Assembly: GCA_039621445.1 (NCBI GenBank)
Contig: CP154957.1
Location: 39,402,654 to 39,466,653 of the forward strand
Source of the DNA: Euglena gracilis
Lineage: Eukaryota; Euglenida; Euglenophyceae; Euglenales
DNA: 64,000 bases
Direction: 5' to 3'
Part shown: one piece after another, positions 1 through 17,312 of the stretch
Numbering within the stretch: position 1 is the stretch's first letter
Layout: each line of letters begins with the position of its first letter
Made by a program: the position numbers and the translations under genes
The notes under the pieces: generated by a model
The model's database searches: none
Told to the model about the DNA's origin: nothing
The model's input: only the letters and a program-made list of their open reading frames with translations

Positions 1-600
1 GGGGCAAAAAAGATCGGTCCACTGACTTTGCAGGGGGGCAAAGTTATTGGGGGGGGGGGGGTTGGTGAGCCCCAGGGAGGGGGGTGGGAACTTTTCCCTT
101 GGCCAAAGCCCACCCACCCACTTTCTCCAAAAAGCCACTCACCCACAACCCTCCCCCAGGGGGGGCCCCCACCCACACCCAGCCCCAACGCACCTGAAAT
201 TGGTCAAAGCCCTGAAAGTTTTTTCCGGCCAACCCAGCCTCCGGCCAGTCTGGGCTGACCAACGGTACGCCCCACCACCCCAGGGGGTCCAGTGGCCCAA
301 ACCCACCCACCCACCCACTTTTGAACCCACCTCCCCCCCCCCTGCCGGGCAGGGGTTTTCTCAAAGACCCGGGGGGGGGGGGGTCTGCAGGGCTAGCTGG
401 AAAAAGTGCTGGCTGGGCCCCCACACAAAATTTTTCGGGTTCGCTGGGCTGGCCCAACTTTCATTGCACCACTCCCCCCAGCCAGGGGGGTCCGCAGCCC
501 GGCTGTGAGCTGCTGGCTGGAAAAAGGTGCTGGCTGGAACCCCCCCCTGGGAGTAGGTCCCCTCCTGCTGAAGAAAGCCACTGCCCAGGGGGGAGGGGGT
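1..600. repeat. GC-rich G-run/C-run repeat cluster
   Basis: No gene seen. The stretch is built of G runs and C runs 6-13 bases long separated by short motifs such as GCTGGCTGGAAAAAG, seen near 397 and 515. The same motif recurs near 30,545 and 33,508, so this belongs to a dispersed family. Open frames here exist on both strands only because stop codons are rare in such composition. Confidence 0.5.
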
Positions 601-752
601 CACACAGGGTTAAACAAATATAATCCGAAATCTCAAATGCTTGGTGTGTGGGGAATCACTTCTTCATTCCTTGAAACCTCGGCACAGCAAATCACTGTCA
701 TCATAACCGGTAATTATAGTGCTTGGAAAGTGTTGTTCAAGCAGAAAAGGCA

Positions 753-3700
753 TTAAAAAGCACTAAAAGGGTGAAAGGGTTTATCAGATCCTTCATTTGG
801 GTCAAAAATCTGAAATTTCACTGTGCCTGGGAGAGGCTGGTTCAGAGCCTGAAACCAGTCAATCAGGCAAAAGAAAGAAAGAAAAAACCAGCCAGTCACG
901 CCCTCGGGGAACAGTGTGAATTCAGCATCTGCAGCTACAGTGACAGACCGCAAATGGCTGGTCCTCGGGTCTTGCGGGTGGACGGGCCCCTTGATGAGCA
1001 TCTTGGAGCTGAACGTCCGGAACCTGTGACAGAATGCAGGTGCCGAAAAGGTCAGGACCGAACATGGGGGGACAGCAGCACCGGGGTGACAGCAGCGAGG
1101 TTGTCCCGATGGCGGTGTACGATGGCAACGAATGGCGGTGGGAATGAGATGCGCCAGCCGAGGCAGCGAAAAACCAGAAAATTCCTCCCCCACCCACCCC
1201 AAATAAACTCCCTCTGCTTGTCCGTATCCTATTCTCTAAAAGAAAATCAAAGCAAAACATATCCATATTTGGCGCATGTTTTGAGAAAACAATGCAAATT
1301 GGCAATTACTGGGGGGGGGAGTGATTTTGACGAGTTTTTAAAACAGGGCCAGTTCTTTTGGGCACAAGAGTTCAAATAATCCCCTTCCGGTTCCAAAATG
1401 CATTTCATTAGCAATCTGAACTGTAGCCCATTAAAATCATAATGTGATGGAGTACAATCATGATTAAAACGATGACCTGGGGCTTTCATTCCCTGGGCAC
1501 TTTCCCCACACTCGATGGCAACAGTGCAGCAGGGAACGGGGAGTTTTTGGCGACCCACACCGGCCCACCATCAGGGCGGCCACCACGACGTACACGACCG
1601 GCACCACCGACCGGGGCCGGAGGGGCACCGCGTCGTGCTCCGTGGAGGCGTACTGCAGCCCGGCGCAGGCCACTGCCCCCCCCCCCCGTGGCCCTCGACC
1701 CTACTGCACCCAGACATCCATTGGGGTTGGCAGTTTGTGTCGCCTCAAGGTGAGAGGGAATGCAACATGGATGTTGCAAGAAAAACACAAAAAACCAAAA
1801 AGGCGGAAAAAACACACAAATTTTGTAAATAATAATAATGATAAAACCACAAAAAACAAAAATCGCGTTTGCACCCCCTGCTGACCTCCCCAGCCACACA
1901 TTGCTGGGGCCCGCCGGGGCCTGGCCAGTATACCATCGGCATGAGGCTGACCAGCGCGGCAGCGGGGGCGGGGATGCCCTGGAAGAACTTGGAGCGGTTG
2001 ACGTACTGGTCCAGCCACTTCTTGGAGGGCTGTGGGGGTGCAGTTGGGAAATCCATGGCATGGCTGTGTCGTGGGCGCATGTGTCCGTTGAGGGAGGGCA
2101 AATGGACGCCAGGGGAACCGATGATCCCGTTGTAATGCTGGAGAATTGTCACATACAACTTTCCGGTATGTGCTGGGACGGCCCTGCTTCGCGACATCGG
2201 CGCCCGCAGCATGGGTTTGGTTGCCATCAATGGAGGACATTCTGAGGCAGTCTTTTTGTACAAAGTCACGGACGCGCTGAGACAGACGGCCAGCCAACTC
2301 GATACGCAGCTGGACCGACACAGCAAAGGGCGGGCCACACACCACCACCGGGGAACAGGGACTGGAGGGGGGCAAGTCAGCGGCGTTGAAGTTGACCGCC
2401 GAGGATTTCGCCTCCCCCGTTCCGTCCACTGCAAGGAGACCAAACACGTGCAGCAGTGCCCACCATCAAGGCTCCCTTTCAAGACCCATGCCAGGCTGGG
2501 TGGGTGGAATGCCCCCCACCCGCCCAGCCCAGTGTGAGACCGGCGTGGGACAGGGGACTCTGAAGGTCGGGCCGTCTGAAGGCATTTCCCAACAATTTTC
2601 CGGCCTTCGTGCCACAACCCATACCCACATGGGGTTCCGGCCCAGCCCCAGACCCACCCCTCACCCTACTTCCCCCAGGATCTTCCGAGTTAATAAGACG
2701 CCTGCCCAATATCCCCATCTCTTGGGTGGCCAATGGCAAGTTGAACAACTGCTGTGGAAGGAGTTGATCACAAAAGGGTCAATATTTCATAGTAAATTCA
2801 GGACATCCACTCGGCCGGCATACTAGAGGGAGTGGTGTGCAGAAAAAAACAAAGGGAGATTTGAAAAGAGAAGTAGCCGACAAAAACACAAAAAGATGCA
2901 AGAAAGAAAAACAGCAAAAAAAAAAGTGCAACAGGAAAACATGTCCCCAAAAAACTCACAAATACACAGGGAAAAAAGGATCATCAGGTTGCATACGTGA
3001 CTTAAAGGTGGTGCTGTGGGGTGGGTGCAGCACAGGCACTTTGTCGTCGAGGTTGAAGCGCGCCAGGCGGTACGCACAGCCGCTGACGTACGCCAAGAAG
3101 CAGCCCCACACCACGTGGTCTTCCTCATACCAGGCCGCCGGGCGGGGACCTGGAGCAGCCCGCAGAGGTGTGCAGGAACAGGGGGACAGGGGTACAATGC
3201 ACAGGGGTGCCAGTATTCTTTTGGATTGCCTTCAAACGACCAAATAGTCCCCGGGAATATAATTGGGGGGTTGCAATTTCCCACATGGCCTCCACACCAC
3301 AGCGGCCGGACAGTTGCAGGGGCTGGCTGAACTAGACATATCTACACCGTCGTTTGAACTGTAGGTCAGGTCTGCATGGGAAATTTTGTTGGGGGGGGTC
3401 AACCGCCACCCAGGTCCACCCCCCCACCTACCAGTATGGGGGTGGGGGGGGGGGTCGACCCCCACCCACCACTCATAGTGTTGAAGGGATTCCCGGGCAG
3501 CCCTGCTATAGGTGCATGCGACCATTCAAATCACATAGGGTGTACGCTGAAATTTGCAACGATGCGATACCTTTTTAATGATACGTTGTGGTGGTTTCTG
3601 CACAGCCTGACGACGTCTAAGCGGCACATTTACAAGCGGCTTATTACGAACAAAAAAGCACATGTCCTCATTGGACAAGAGATGAGCTCTGATTCTGCAT

Positions 3701-4786
3701 CCACCCAGGAGGGACAAGGCAGGGCAGGTTTTTATCCTTGTGTGTAGCGAATCGCAAACCATTTCTCTTCTGGTGTGGTGCTGTGTTGTGGCTTTCATCT
3801 TCCTGGGTTTGGGATGGAAAGTCATCCATGAGCTCCGGGCAAGGGGCGAAGGGGGAGGCAGAGGACTGACCGGCGTGGCGGGCCCACATCAGCAGGACGA
3901 ACGCCGGGGACACCCCGAAGTCCACCAGGTCACACAGCGAGTCCAGCTCCGCCCCGATGGCAGAGGTTGCCTGTCAGGAGGCGACAAAGCAGGAGCAGCC
4001 GCGCTCTCCGCTGCGTCCATCATTGACATTTAGGGCACACATGACGAACAACATGCACACGTCACAGGGATTAGGGGTCAGGTTTGGGATTAGAGTTAAG
4101 TTTGGTTTCAGACCCAAATGAAGCGAAATTCCCAAAAAATCGGGCCAGCAAATCGGGCTAATTTAAGGATTAACTTGGGTTGAAATCTAACCCTTTCCCC
4201 ATTTGAATCACCCATTTTTCCTCATTCCGCACGCAGAAAACCCCGGACCCTGCCTTCACCACACCCACAGTCCGGCCCGGCACGGTACAGCACTGCAGGA
4301 GGGGAAGGGGGACCTTCAGCGCGCGGGCAGCGTGGCCGTCGAGGCCATCCAGGATGGCGGAGGCGAAGAGGAACCAGTACGACCGCCAGAAGTAGCCGTC
4401 GATGGCGTTCAGGATGGCCGTCAGCCCGCAGCCTGCCGGCGGCAACGCGGCACGTGCGTCGTGTGTCCAGTACCATCTGTCCTTCCACAATCATCGCGGC
4501 GTACACACAAAAATATGCACACGCACACATGCGCTCACGCACCCACCCACCCGCCCCCACGCACGTGCACGCACACACATGCACACATCAATCAATATGT
4601 GGCCGATCATTCATGAAACGAGTACTCCCTGCACACAAGTTAACATAACTTACAATTGCACACATGTGCGCTGGGTGAAATATGTCAATGCAGCAACATG
4701 CCTAGAGCCCCCAAGGTGAGCAGGGTGGGAAATAAAAGGCAAAGACGCCTCCCAAGTGACACCATGGGAGGAGCACCTGAGTCGAT
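753..4786 (-). CDS. pssA: CDP-diacylglycerol-serine O-phosphatidyltransferase, bacterial type II (PssA), 7 exons
   Basis: Predicted to transfer a phosphatidyl group from CDP-diacylglycerol to serine, making phosphatidylserine in a membrane. Exons in reading order: 4786-4702, 4432-4314, 3970-3871, 3149-3040, 2029-1934, 1652-1561, and from 1023 on. The phases of exons 1-6 fit exactly. Exon 2 carries the first half of the CDP-alcohol phosphotransferase signature (DGLDGHAAR); exon 3 carries the second half (GAELDSLCDLVDFGV), with the catalytic aspartates. Exon 4 has RLARFN, exon 5 FFQGIPAPAAAL and exon 6 AALMVG, all typical of PssA. Introns are GT-AG except the first, where the homology-consistent donor is GC (4701). 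The last exon is open to a stop at 753-755, giving about 290 aa, but its true 3' end is uncertain. An exon upstream of 4786 may be missing: the first ATG in exon 1 encodes MVSLGRR. Eukaryotes often use the unrelated base-exchange synthase, so this bacterial type in a nuclear gene is notable. Confidence 0.8.
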
Positions 4787-5402
4787 CTGTGAAAACAAGG
4801 GAACAGCGAGACAAGCTGTTCATGTTTGCATGATTTCACGGGCCAATGGACAAAGGCACGCATAATAAATGCGCAGTGTGCACGAACATCGTAATTGCTT
4901 CTGGGTGGGTGGCTGGGGCTTTTGTGAATCTGAGAATAATACTTAGCGGCTGCCCTTTATGCATTCAAATGGGTGTTCCGTTGTCCATTTTCGGTGCAGA
5001 AAGAAGGTACGAAAATGCAGCTCATTCCGCAGCAAGGAGGAGCAGTTGCGGGCGGAGGAGTTGATGAGAACGTGGGCTTTCGCACCAACTCTGTGCATGG
5101 CCACACTCCCCTCGCCTGAGCATCAGGGCCAATCCCTGCAGTGTGTGTTCTGATGCCCCTCACTTGAGCGAGACAGAACCGGCAGTGGCGGGGGGGGGGG
5201 CGAGGGGACAACGGCAGGCATGACAATTGCCAGTGGGGCACCGGCTCACCAGAGCAGGGCCGCAGGCAGACACAGAATGGTTAGGTAGCAGGGCAGTGGA
5301 GAGGACACGGGGCAGCCAGTGGGTGGCCCGAGCAGAGAGGCAGGGCGGGCGGGGGGGGGGGGGGGGGGGGGGGGAAATGGAGGCGGGGGGGGCGGGGGGG
5401 GG

Positions 5403-10001
<4,599 letters not shown>

Positions 10002-10994
10002 GTCCCTCAGGTGTCCATGCACCTCTCAGCACGCTGGGGGGTGGAGGGAGGCCAGTCATCTCACCGTGTGTGGGTGGAATCTGGATCCGTTGGCCAGGGC
10101 CGGAGGGGTCGTCTTAACGTTGGTTTAACGTTGTGTCGTCGGTTTTCGGGAGAGGAGGGCAAGCTGCTTGTCGTTTAAATCCCTTCTTCTGCCGACTGCA
10201 TTCTGAGATATTTGTGGCACATTGTGGACGAGTGAGGGAAACCAAATACCCAGCCTTCCAGTGTTCCATTTACCATCCCCCTCCCTCATTGTCCCTACCT
10301 CGGGGGGGGGGGGTCGGCCACTCTGGAATCCAAAAGAAAATTTGACCAAAAAAAACATGGAAAAAAGCCAAACTATTCTTCCGGCGCTCTTGGCACCCGG
10401 TGGCTTTAGTGGTTTTTTGCTGCCCCCCCCCCCCGGGGGGGAGGGGTTTGGGCCAAAACCCAGTCAGTCACTCCGAAAAAAAAACAGTCACCCACCCATG
10501 TGGGGGGGGGGTCGGCCAGTGACCAAGTGATTGAATGCCCGGGAGGCAGGTGGGCCAAACAATGGGGGGGGGGAGGTAATTAGGAACTGCCCGATAGGAA
10601 GTGAAACTCAGACCAAAGCTGTCGACTCCTTCTTCATGAACCTGTCTCAAATAACAAAAAACAAAAAAATGCTGGAGTTCAAAATAATGGACAAAATGCA
10701 GAGAGCCGAAGCATAGCAACCTGCAGACCAAATATTTGGTCAAAGGTCGTACTGGTACTGAACCGGTTAGAGTTGGAAAAGCAGCAGGGGTTCCACAGGG
10801 ACATGCGTGCTTCAGTGCCAGGTCAGGCGTCGGCTGTCGCGTTCATCGGGAGAACAGTGCCGCGCTGGGGCAGCGGCAGCGCCGCGGAGCCACCGTGGCA
10901 GCGAAGCGCGCCTGCCACCGCAAGTGCAACCGGTGGGTTGGGTTGGCGGGCGGCCAGCCAGTGAGAGCCCCGAGGTGGGGCCCCTGCCGGCGGC

Positions 10995-11335
10995 TCAGTC
11001 CATCACTGTCCAGGCGAGCCGGCCGTGGGCGACCACCTCCTCGAGGGCCGTCACCACCGCGGCGTAGTTCTCCTGGATGACCTTCGGCGCCAGCGAGCCC
11101 TTCTTCTCGAACTCCTTCAACACCGCGATCACCACCTTGAGGTACTCCTGCGGTAGGCCCCGCCCCGTGGGGCGTCACGGGTCCCCACCCGCTCCACAAG
11201 CGCAGGGGGCGGAGACCACGACAGACGTTGGGGGAGAGGGGGCGGCACCTGCAGCCCCAGCTCACTGATGTCCGTCCCCAGGGCGAACAGCAACACCTGT
11301 GGGGGGGACGTGGGGGATGGCGGCGCCACCTCCCA

Positions 11336-11386
<51 letters not shown>

Positions 11387-12352
11387 ACTCCGCATCGAGG
11401 TCCGCTTTCCTCCTGGTTCATGGCTCCCATACGGGTGACAAACAGGACTGTTGGGGGGGGGGAGCAACACACTACCGGGGGGCCGGGGCCGACCCCACCC
11501 ACCTGGTCCACCAGGGTGTACACCACGAGGCGGTCCCCCACGTACGCCACGTGGTAATCGTCCTTCTGGAACACCTCCGGCCAGAGGGGCTTCGTGGAGG
11601 CGATCACGGTGCGCTCCCAGTCGGCCTCGGGGTGGAGGTCGGCCACGGGCCGGGGCCGCAGTGGCACTGTCGAGGCCGACGCACGACGCACACGTGTGTA
11701 CATGTGCGTACGACGCACACCGCCGGGTCAGTGCACCCGGGGCCGCACGTTGGGCGTGGGACGCGCACGGCGTGCACATGCACAGACCTACGCACGCAGA
11801 CGAGACTTGTTGTCAAATACCAGTCCTGTCTCAATTCTCCGTTTTTTTGTGCCTCCGAGTCTCTGCACTTTTTCGCCAATGGATTCCTCGTTTTAAAAAG
11901 GTCATATCTTTTGCCAAACAAAGATGATTCGCGCTGGAAGGCCCCTCGTGCGGGCTTTATTGGAGGGGGGGGTTGAAGATTTGGGCGGCAAAATTGAACG
12001 CCCTGGGGGTTTTAAATTTGGGAGTACTCATTGGTACTCATTGAGGCAGAATCCATAAAAAAGACATAGGGTGTCAAAAATATCGAATTCGGGGTGGCAA
12101 AATTGTCGTTATAATTTTGTGTTGGTGCAAAGAAAGTGTTAGTTTGGGGGTGGCAGGAATTCCTGCAAGAATAGCTTCTGGTCAGGTCACAAGAGACAGA
12201 GGAGAGGGAGAGGGAAATGGGGAGGGAGGGAGATGTTTTGGGGGTAAAATGGTTCCCTTCAAAACGTTGGACTGGCAGGCGCCGGCACGATCCCAGCAAC
12301 GGCTGAAGAGCCGCGTGCCATCCTTGTACGCCAACAGCAGATGGGTGATCAT
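10995..12352 (-). CDS. Small longin-fold adaptor subunit (AP sigma / zeta-COP-like), 4 exons
   Basis: Exons in reading order: 12352-12289, 11666-11503, 11296-11249, 11147-10995, all GT-AG with matching phases, giving 143 codons including stop. The length (142 aa) equals that usual for adaptor sigma subunits. The start MITHLLLAYKDGTRLF is a longin-type first strand, followed by YHVAYVGDRLVVYTLVDQ (beta strands), VLLFALGTDISELGLQ (tiny exon 3) and helical segments YLKVVIAVLKEF and ENYAAVVTALEEVVAHG. This order fits the small chains of AP complexes and coatomer, which act in vesicle coat assembly. I cannot say which complex, and the similarity is structural rather than strong sequence identity. 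A CAG directly before the ATG codon region at 12,356 suggests a 5' UTR intron. The donor of exon 1 is the least certain boundary. Confidence 0.6.
11336..11386. repeat. (CA)n microsatellite
   Basis: About 50 bp of pure CA dinucleotide in the intron between exons 2 and 3 of the adaptor-like gene. Confidence 0.95.
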
Positions 12353-12399
12353 CCGCTGCAGAGGACAACAGGGCAGACCACCCAATAGCGTTCACCAAC

Positions 12400-14060
12400 A
12401 TTTGAAAAGACCCATTGGGAGAGTCCATCAAATGCACCTCTCCCCACCAACAACCACCAATGTTCATCTCCTACCGGGTTGCTAAAACAGCCAATGCTCG
12501 TCTCCGACCAGGGGGGGGGGGGGCAGTTAGGGGGGGACCCCAGGTCAGCAAAATCGGCCACAGATGGGGGCATAATGCCACTTTGGGCAGTTTTGGCCAT
12601 TTTTGGCATTTTTGGCTACTCTTGGCCACACAAATGGCCAAAAATGGCCAAAATCAGCCAAAAGTGGCCATTTTGGGTCATTTTTGGCCATTTTGACCAC
12701 TTTCGACCAATTTTGGCCATTTTTTTGGCCAACTTTCAACAATTTTTTGCCGTTTGTCACAATCTCGCACACTTACATCAATTTTAGTCATTCTGGGTAA
12801 TTTGGAATTTGGACATTTCAGCCAATTTATGGTAACCATCCCATCAAATTACAAAAAAAAAACTTCTCTGACACACGCAACTGTGCAAAAAAGCGAAATT
12901 AAATCATACAATTCTCCCCACAATTGTTGAATCAGCCTCTCATACAAAATGATCGCACCTGACCCAGGAGGGGGGGGGGGGTGGTATTTAGACAAGCCCG
13001 GTCGTTGGACAAGGGGGGTGGGAGGTAGAAAGTTTACAGCCCAATTTGAACAAAGTGAATGTGGCAGGGAATACCTCCCCTGCGTTCCTCCGACCGGGGG
13101 GGGGGGGGGTGTTGGACACAGGGTTCTGACCAAAATGGTGTCCTCCAACCAGGGGGACGGTCGTTGGAGTGAATGGGGGGGGGGGGGGAAAAACCCCAAA
13201 AACCGTCAGTTCTTCCTCTTGGCATTTTGCGAAATCTTTTCGTTTTGGGACAAATTTTTGCCCAGATAATGACCGAAATTTTTGGCCAACTTTAACTTTG
13301 GGTGGAAAAACTTTCAGCCCTTCGCTTTGAGCCGCGCCAAAATATGCCCAGACCTCTGAAAAGGTGTCCTCTGACTGGGGGGGGGGGTGGCCGTTAGACA
13401 TAGGGGGGGTTGCTAAATAGAGCTGCATAAGCAGCAACTTTTTGCGCACTTTCGGGCTTTGGATTACACCACCACGCAGACAAGAGATCCTGGGCTCTGG
13501 CAGACAAACACCATGTGAACTATGTCTGATAACCCAGAAGGACCTAGCAGGACCTTGGATTGCCTGGCCAAAAAAAAGAAATGTGGGCAACTCTGGTCCC
13601 ACCCAGGAAGTAGAAGTAGGCCTCTGGGGCTAACTTGTTGGGAGTTGGCCTCCCCCTACTGTGTACGGTGTACTCTGCCTGTCAACTTTCATGGAGGAGG
13701 GAGGAAGGGATCTTCCCTGGTTGGTTCCAATATGATGTTGGTAACCTTGTGCACTTTATTTGAACAGGGCAAGAGTTTTTGTATTTTTCTGGGAAAAAAT
13801 GCCCCATGTAAATAAATAAAAAATACACCAAATTTTTGCAAAATTTCAGCACCAAAAAAACTTTACCCAGTAAAATTTGGTGTCGATTCTCGCCAAAAAA
13901 AAATTCAAGATGTTGGCAACTCCAGAGAGACCAACTCCAACTCCAACTGAGGCCAAGCTGGTGAGCACAAGCCGAGCATTCACTGAGTAACTGCCTCCGG
14001 AAGGGTTCCATGTTTGGGCAGGTGAGGTGGGGTCCAGACGGGAGGGTTACGGTAGTGGGA
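12400..14060. other. Intergenic stretch, no gene recognised
   Basis: Contains a degenerate TGGCCAAAA/TTTTGGCCA simple repeat at about 12,575-12,760, repeated phrases around G runs (for example CCGACCAGGGGGG near 12,507 and 13,090), and A/T-rich filler. Open frames here are short and have no recognisable motifs. Confidence 0.5.
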
Positions 14061-14598
14061 TGGACAGTAGTAGGAGGATCTCGATCCTCCTCGAACGTCG
14101 TTCGAGGTGGTTCGAGATCCTCCTCGAACGTCGTTCGAGGTCGTTCGAGGAGGATCGAAATCCTCCTCGAACGTCGTTCGAGGTCGTTCGAGGAGGATCG
14201 AAATCCTCCTCGAACGTCGTTCGAGGTCGTTCGAGGAGGATCAAAATCCTCCTCGAACGTCGTTCGAGGTCGTTCGAGGAGGATCAAAATCCTCCTCGAA
14301 TGTCGTTCGAGGTCGTTCGAGGAGGATCAAAATCCTCCTCGAATGTCGTTCGAGGTCGTTCGAGGAGGATCAAAATCCTCCTCGAATGTCGTTCGAGGTC
14401 GTTCGAGGAGGATCGAAATCCTCCTCGAATGTCGTTCGAGGTCGTTCGAGGAGGATCAAAATCCTCCTCGAATGTCGTTCGAGGTCGTTCGAGGAGGAGT
14501 TCAATATCCTCCTCGAATGTCGTTCAGGGAATATTTTTGAATAAATGAGTGTATTCCTGCGTAAGAAAAAAAAATGTTTCTTTTAAAACGCGTGGAAA

Positions 14599-14765
14599 AT
14601 TTCCCCCTACAGGGTACCAGCTACCCCAAAGAGTCGCCCAACTAGGGTTAATACACATGGGGGGACCCTCGCTCGGCGCCTTCGGCGCCTCGCTCGGGTC
14701 CCCCCATGTTTTTAACCCTAGTTGGGCGACTCTTTGGGTTCGCTGTGTACCCTGTAGAGGGAAAT
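14599..14765. repeat. Hairpin block copy 1 (167 bp)
   Basis: Near-perfect inverted repeat with arms of about 80 bp: ATTTCCC..CTACAGGGTAC, then CAAAGAGTCGCCCAACTAGG, then CATGGGGGGACCC on one side, all repeated in reverse complement on the other. The centre is GGCGCCTTCGGCGCC. Further copies at about 15,003-15,169, 15,899-16,065 and 16,303-16,469. Telomere-like TTAACCCTAACCCTA lies about 40 bp beyond each hairpin. Confidence 0.9.
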
Positions 14766-17272
14766 ATAGCAACGATGAGCGGGATGGTTACAACCATTGG
14801 GGATGAAATCTTAACCCTAACCCTATTCCTTCTAATAACCTCAGAAATTCTCTCGGTATAAGAATATTTTTGAACAAAAATATTTATGAACAAGTGCATT
14901 CCTCCTCAATATCCTTCTCGAATGTCGTTCAGGGAATATTTTTGAATAAATGAGTGTATTCCTGCCTAAGAAAAATATGTTTCTTTTAGAAAGCGTGGAA
15001 AAGTTCCCCCTACAGGGTACCAGCTACCCCAAAGAGTCGCCCAACTAGGGTTAATACACATGGGGGGACCCTCGCTCGGCGCCTTCGGCGCCTCGCTCGG
15101 GTCCCCCCATGTTTTTAACCCTAGTTGGGCGACTCTTTGGGTTCGCTGTGTACCCTGTAGAGGGAAATATTGCAACGATGAGCGGGATGGTGACAACCAT
15201 TGGGGATGAAATCTTAACCCTAACCCTATTCCTTCTAATAACCTCAGAAATTCTCTCGGTATAAGAATATTTTTGAATAAAAATATTTATGAACAAGTGC
15301 ATTCCTGCGTAAGAAAAAAAAAAACAAGCAGAATCAAGAACAATGAACCATGCTAACAAACCCCAAAAAAACTTGCAACTGAAACTTGAATGCATGTACG
15401 TAGGAGGAGGATCGAGATCCTCCTCGAACATCGTTCGAGGTCGTTCGAGGAGGATCAATATCCTCCTCGAATGTCGTTCGAGGTCGTTCGAGGAGGATCG
15501 AAATCCTCCTCGAACGTCGTTCGAGGTCGTTCGAGGAGGATCAAAATCCTCCTCGAACGTCGTTCGAGGTCGTTCGAGGAGGATCAAAATCCTCCTCGAA
15601 TGTCGTTCGAGGTCGTTCGAGGAGGATCAAAATCCTCCTCGAATGTCGTTCGAGGTCGTTCGAGGAGGATCAAAATCCTCCTCGAATGTCGTTCGAGGTC
15701 GTTCGAGGAGGATCGAAATCCTCCTCGAATGTCGTTCGAGGTCGTTCGAGGAGGATCAAAATCCTCCTCGAATGTCGTTCGAGGTCGTTCGAGGAGGAGT
15801 TCAATATCCTCCTCGAATGTCGTTCAGGGAATATTTTTGAATAAATGAGTGTATTCCTGCGTAAGAAAAAAAAATGTTTCTTTTAAAACGCGTGGAAAAT
15901 TTCCCCCTACAGGGTACCAGCTACCCCAAAGAGTCGCCCAACTAGGGTTAATACACATGGGGGGACCCTCGCTCGGCGCCTTCGGCGCCTCGCTCGGGTC
16001 CCCCCATGTTTTTAACCCTAGTTGGGCGACTCTTTGGGTTCGCTGTGTACCCTGTAGAGGGAAATATAGCAACGATGAGCGGGATAGATACAACCATTGG
16101 GGATGAAATCTTAACCCTAACCCTATTCCTTCTAATAACCTCAGAAATTCTCTCGGTATAAGAATATTTTTGAACAAAAATATTTATGAACAAGTGCATT
16201 CCTCCTCAATATCCTTCTCGAATGTCGTTCAGGGAATATTTTTGAATAAATGAGTGTATTCCTGCCTAAGAAAAAATATGTTTCTTTTAGAAAGCGTGGA
16301 AAATTTCCCCCTACAGGGTACCAGCTACCCCAAAGAGTCGCCCAACTAGGGTTAATACACATGGGGGGACCCTCGCTCGGCGCCTTCGGCGGCTCGCTCG
16401 GGTCCCCCCATGTTTTTAACCCTAGTTGGGCGACTCTTTGGGTTCGCTGTGTACCCTGTAGAGGGAAATATTGCAACGATGAGCGGGATGGTGACAACCA
16501 TTGGGGATGAAATCTTAACCCTAACCCTATTCCTTCTAATAACCTCAGAAATTCTCTCGGTATAAGAATATTTTTGAATAAAAATATTTATGAACAAGTG
16601 CATTCCTGCGTAAGAAAAAAACAAACAAGCAGAATCAAGAACAATGAACCATGCTAACAAACCCCAAAAAAACTTGCAACTGAAACTTGAATGCATGTAC
16701 GTAGGAGGAGGATCGAGATCCTCCTCGAACATCGTTCGAGGTCGTTCGAGGAGGATCAATATCCTCCTCGAATGTCGTTCGAGGTCGTTCGAGGAGGATC
16801 GAAATCCTCCTCGAACGTCGTTCGAGGTCGTTCGAGGAGGATCGAAATCCTCCTCGAACGTCGTTCGAGGTCGTTCGAGGAGGATCGAAATCATCCTCGA
16901 ATGTCGTTCGAGGTCGTTCGAGGAGGATCAAAATCCTCCTCGAATGTCGTTCGAGGTCGTTCGAGGAGGATCAAAATCCTCCTCGAATGTCGTTCGAGGT
17001 CGTTCAAGGAGGATCAAAATCCTCCTCGAACGTCGTTCGAGGTCGTTCGAGGAGGATCAAAATCCTCCTCGAATGTCGTTCGAGGTCGTTCGAGGAGGAT
17101 CGAAATCCTCCTCGAATGTCGTTCGAGGTCGTTCGAGGAGGATCAAAATCCTCCTCGAATGTCGTTCGAGGTCGTTCAAGGAGGATCAAAATCCTCCTCG
17201 AACGTCGTTCGAGGTCGTTCGAGGAGGATCAAAATCCTCCTCGAATGTCGTTCGAGGTCGTTCGAGGAGGAT

Positions 17273-17312
17273 TTTAAGCCCCCCCCCCTCGAAGAGGGGG
17301 GGGGCTTAAAAA
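17273..17312. repeat. TTTTAAG-C-run hairpin at the end of the array
   Basis: TTTTAAGCCCCCCC is followed by a short loop (TCGAAGA) and GGGGGGCTTAAAA. The same TTAAG plus G/C-run architecture occurs at 20,350, 21,914 and 30,496. Confidence 0.8.

Noticed and set aside
14810-14825. Telomere (TTAACCCTAACCCTA)
   Set aside because: Only about two telomere-like units, repeated once per block and embedded in other sequence; not a telomeric tract.
14084-15827. CRISPR array
   Set aside because: The 43-bp repeats are directly t_andem with no unique spacers, and the context is eukaryotic.
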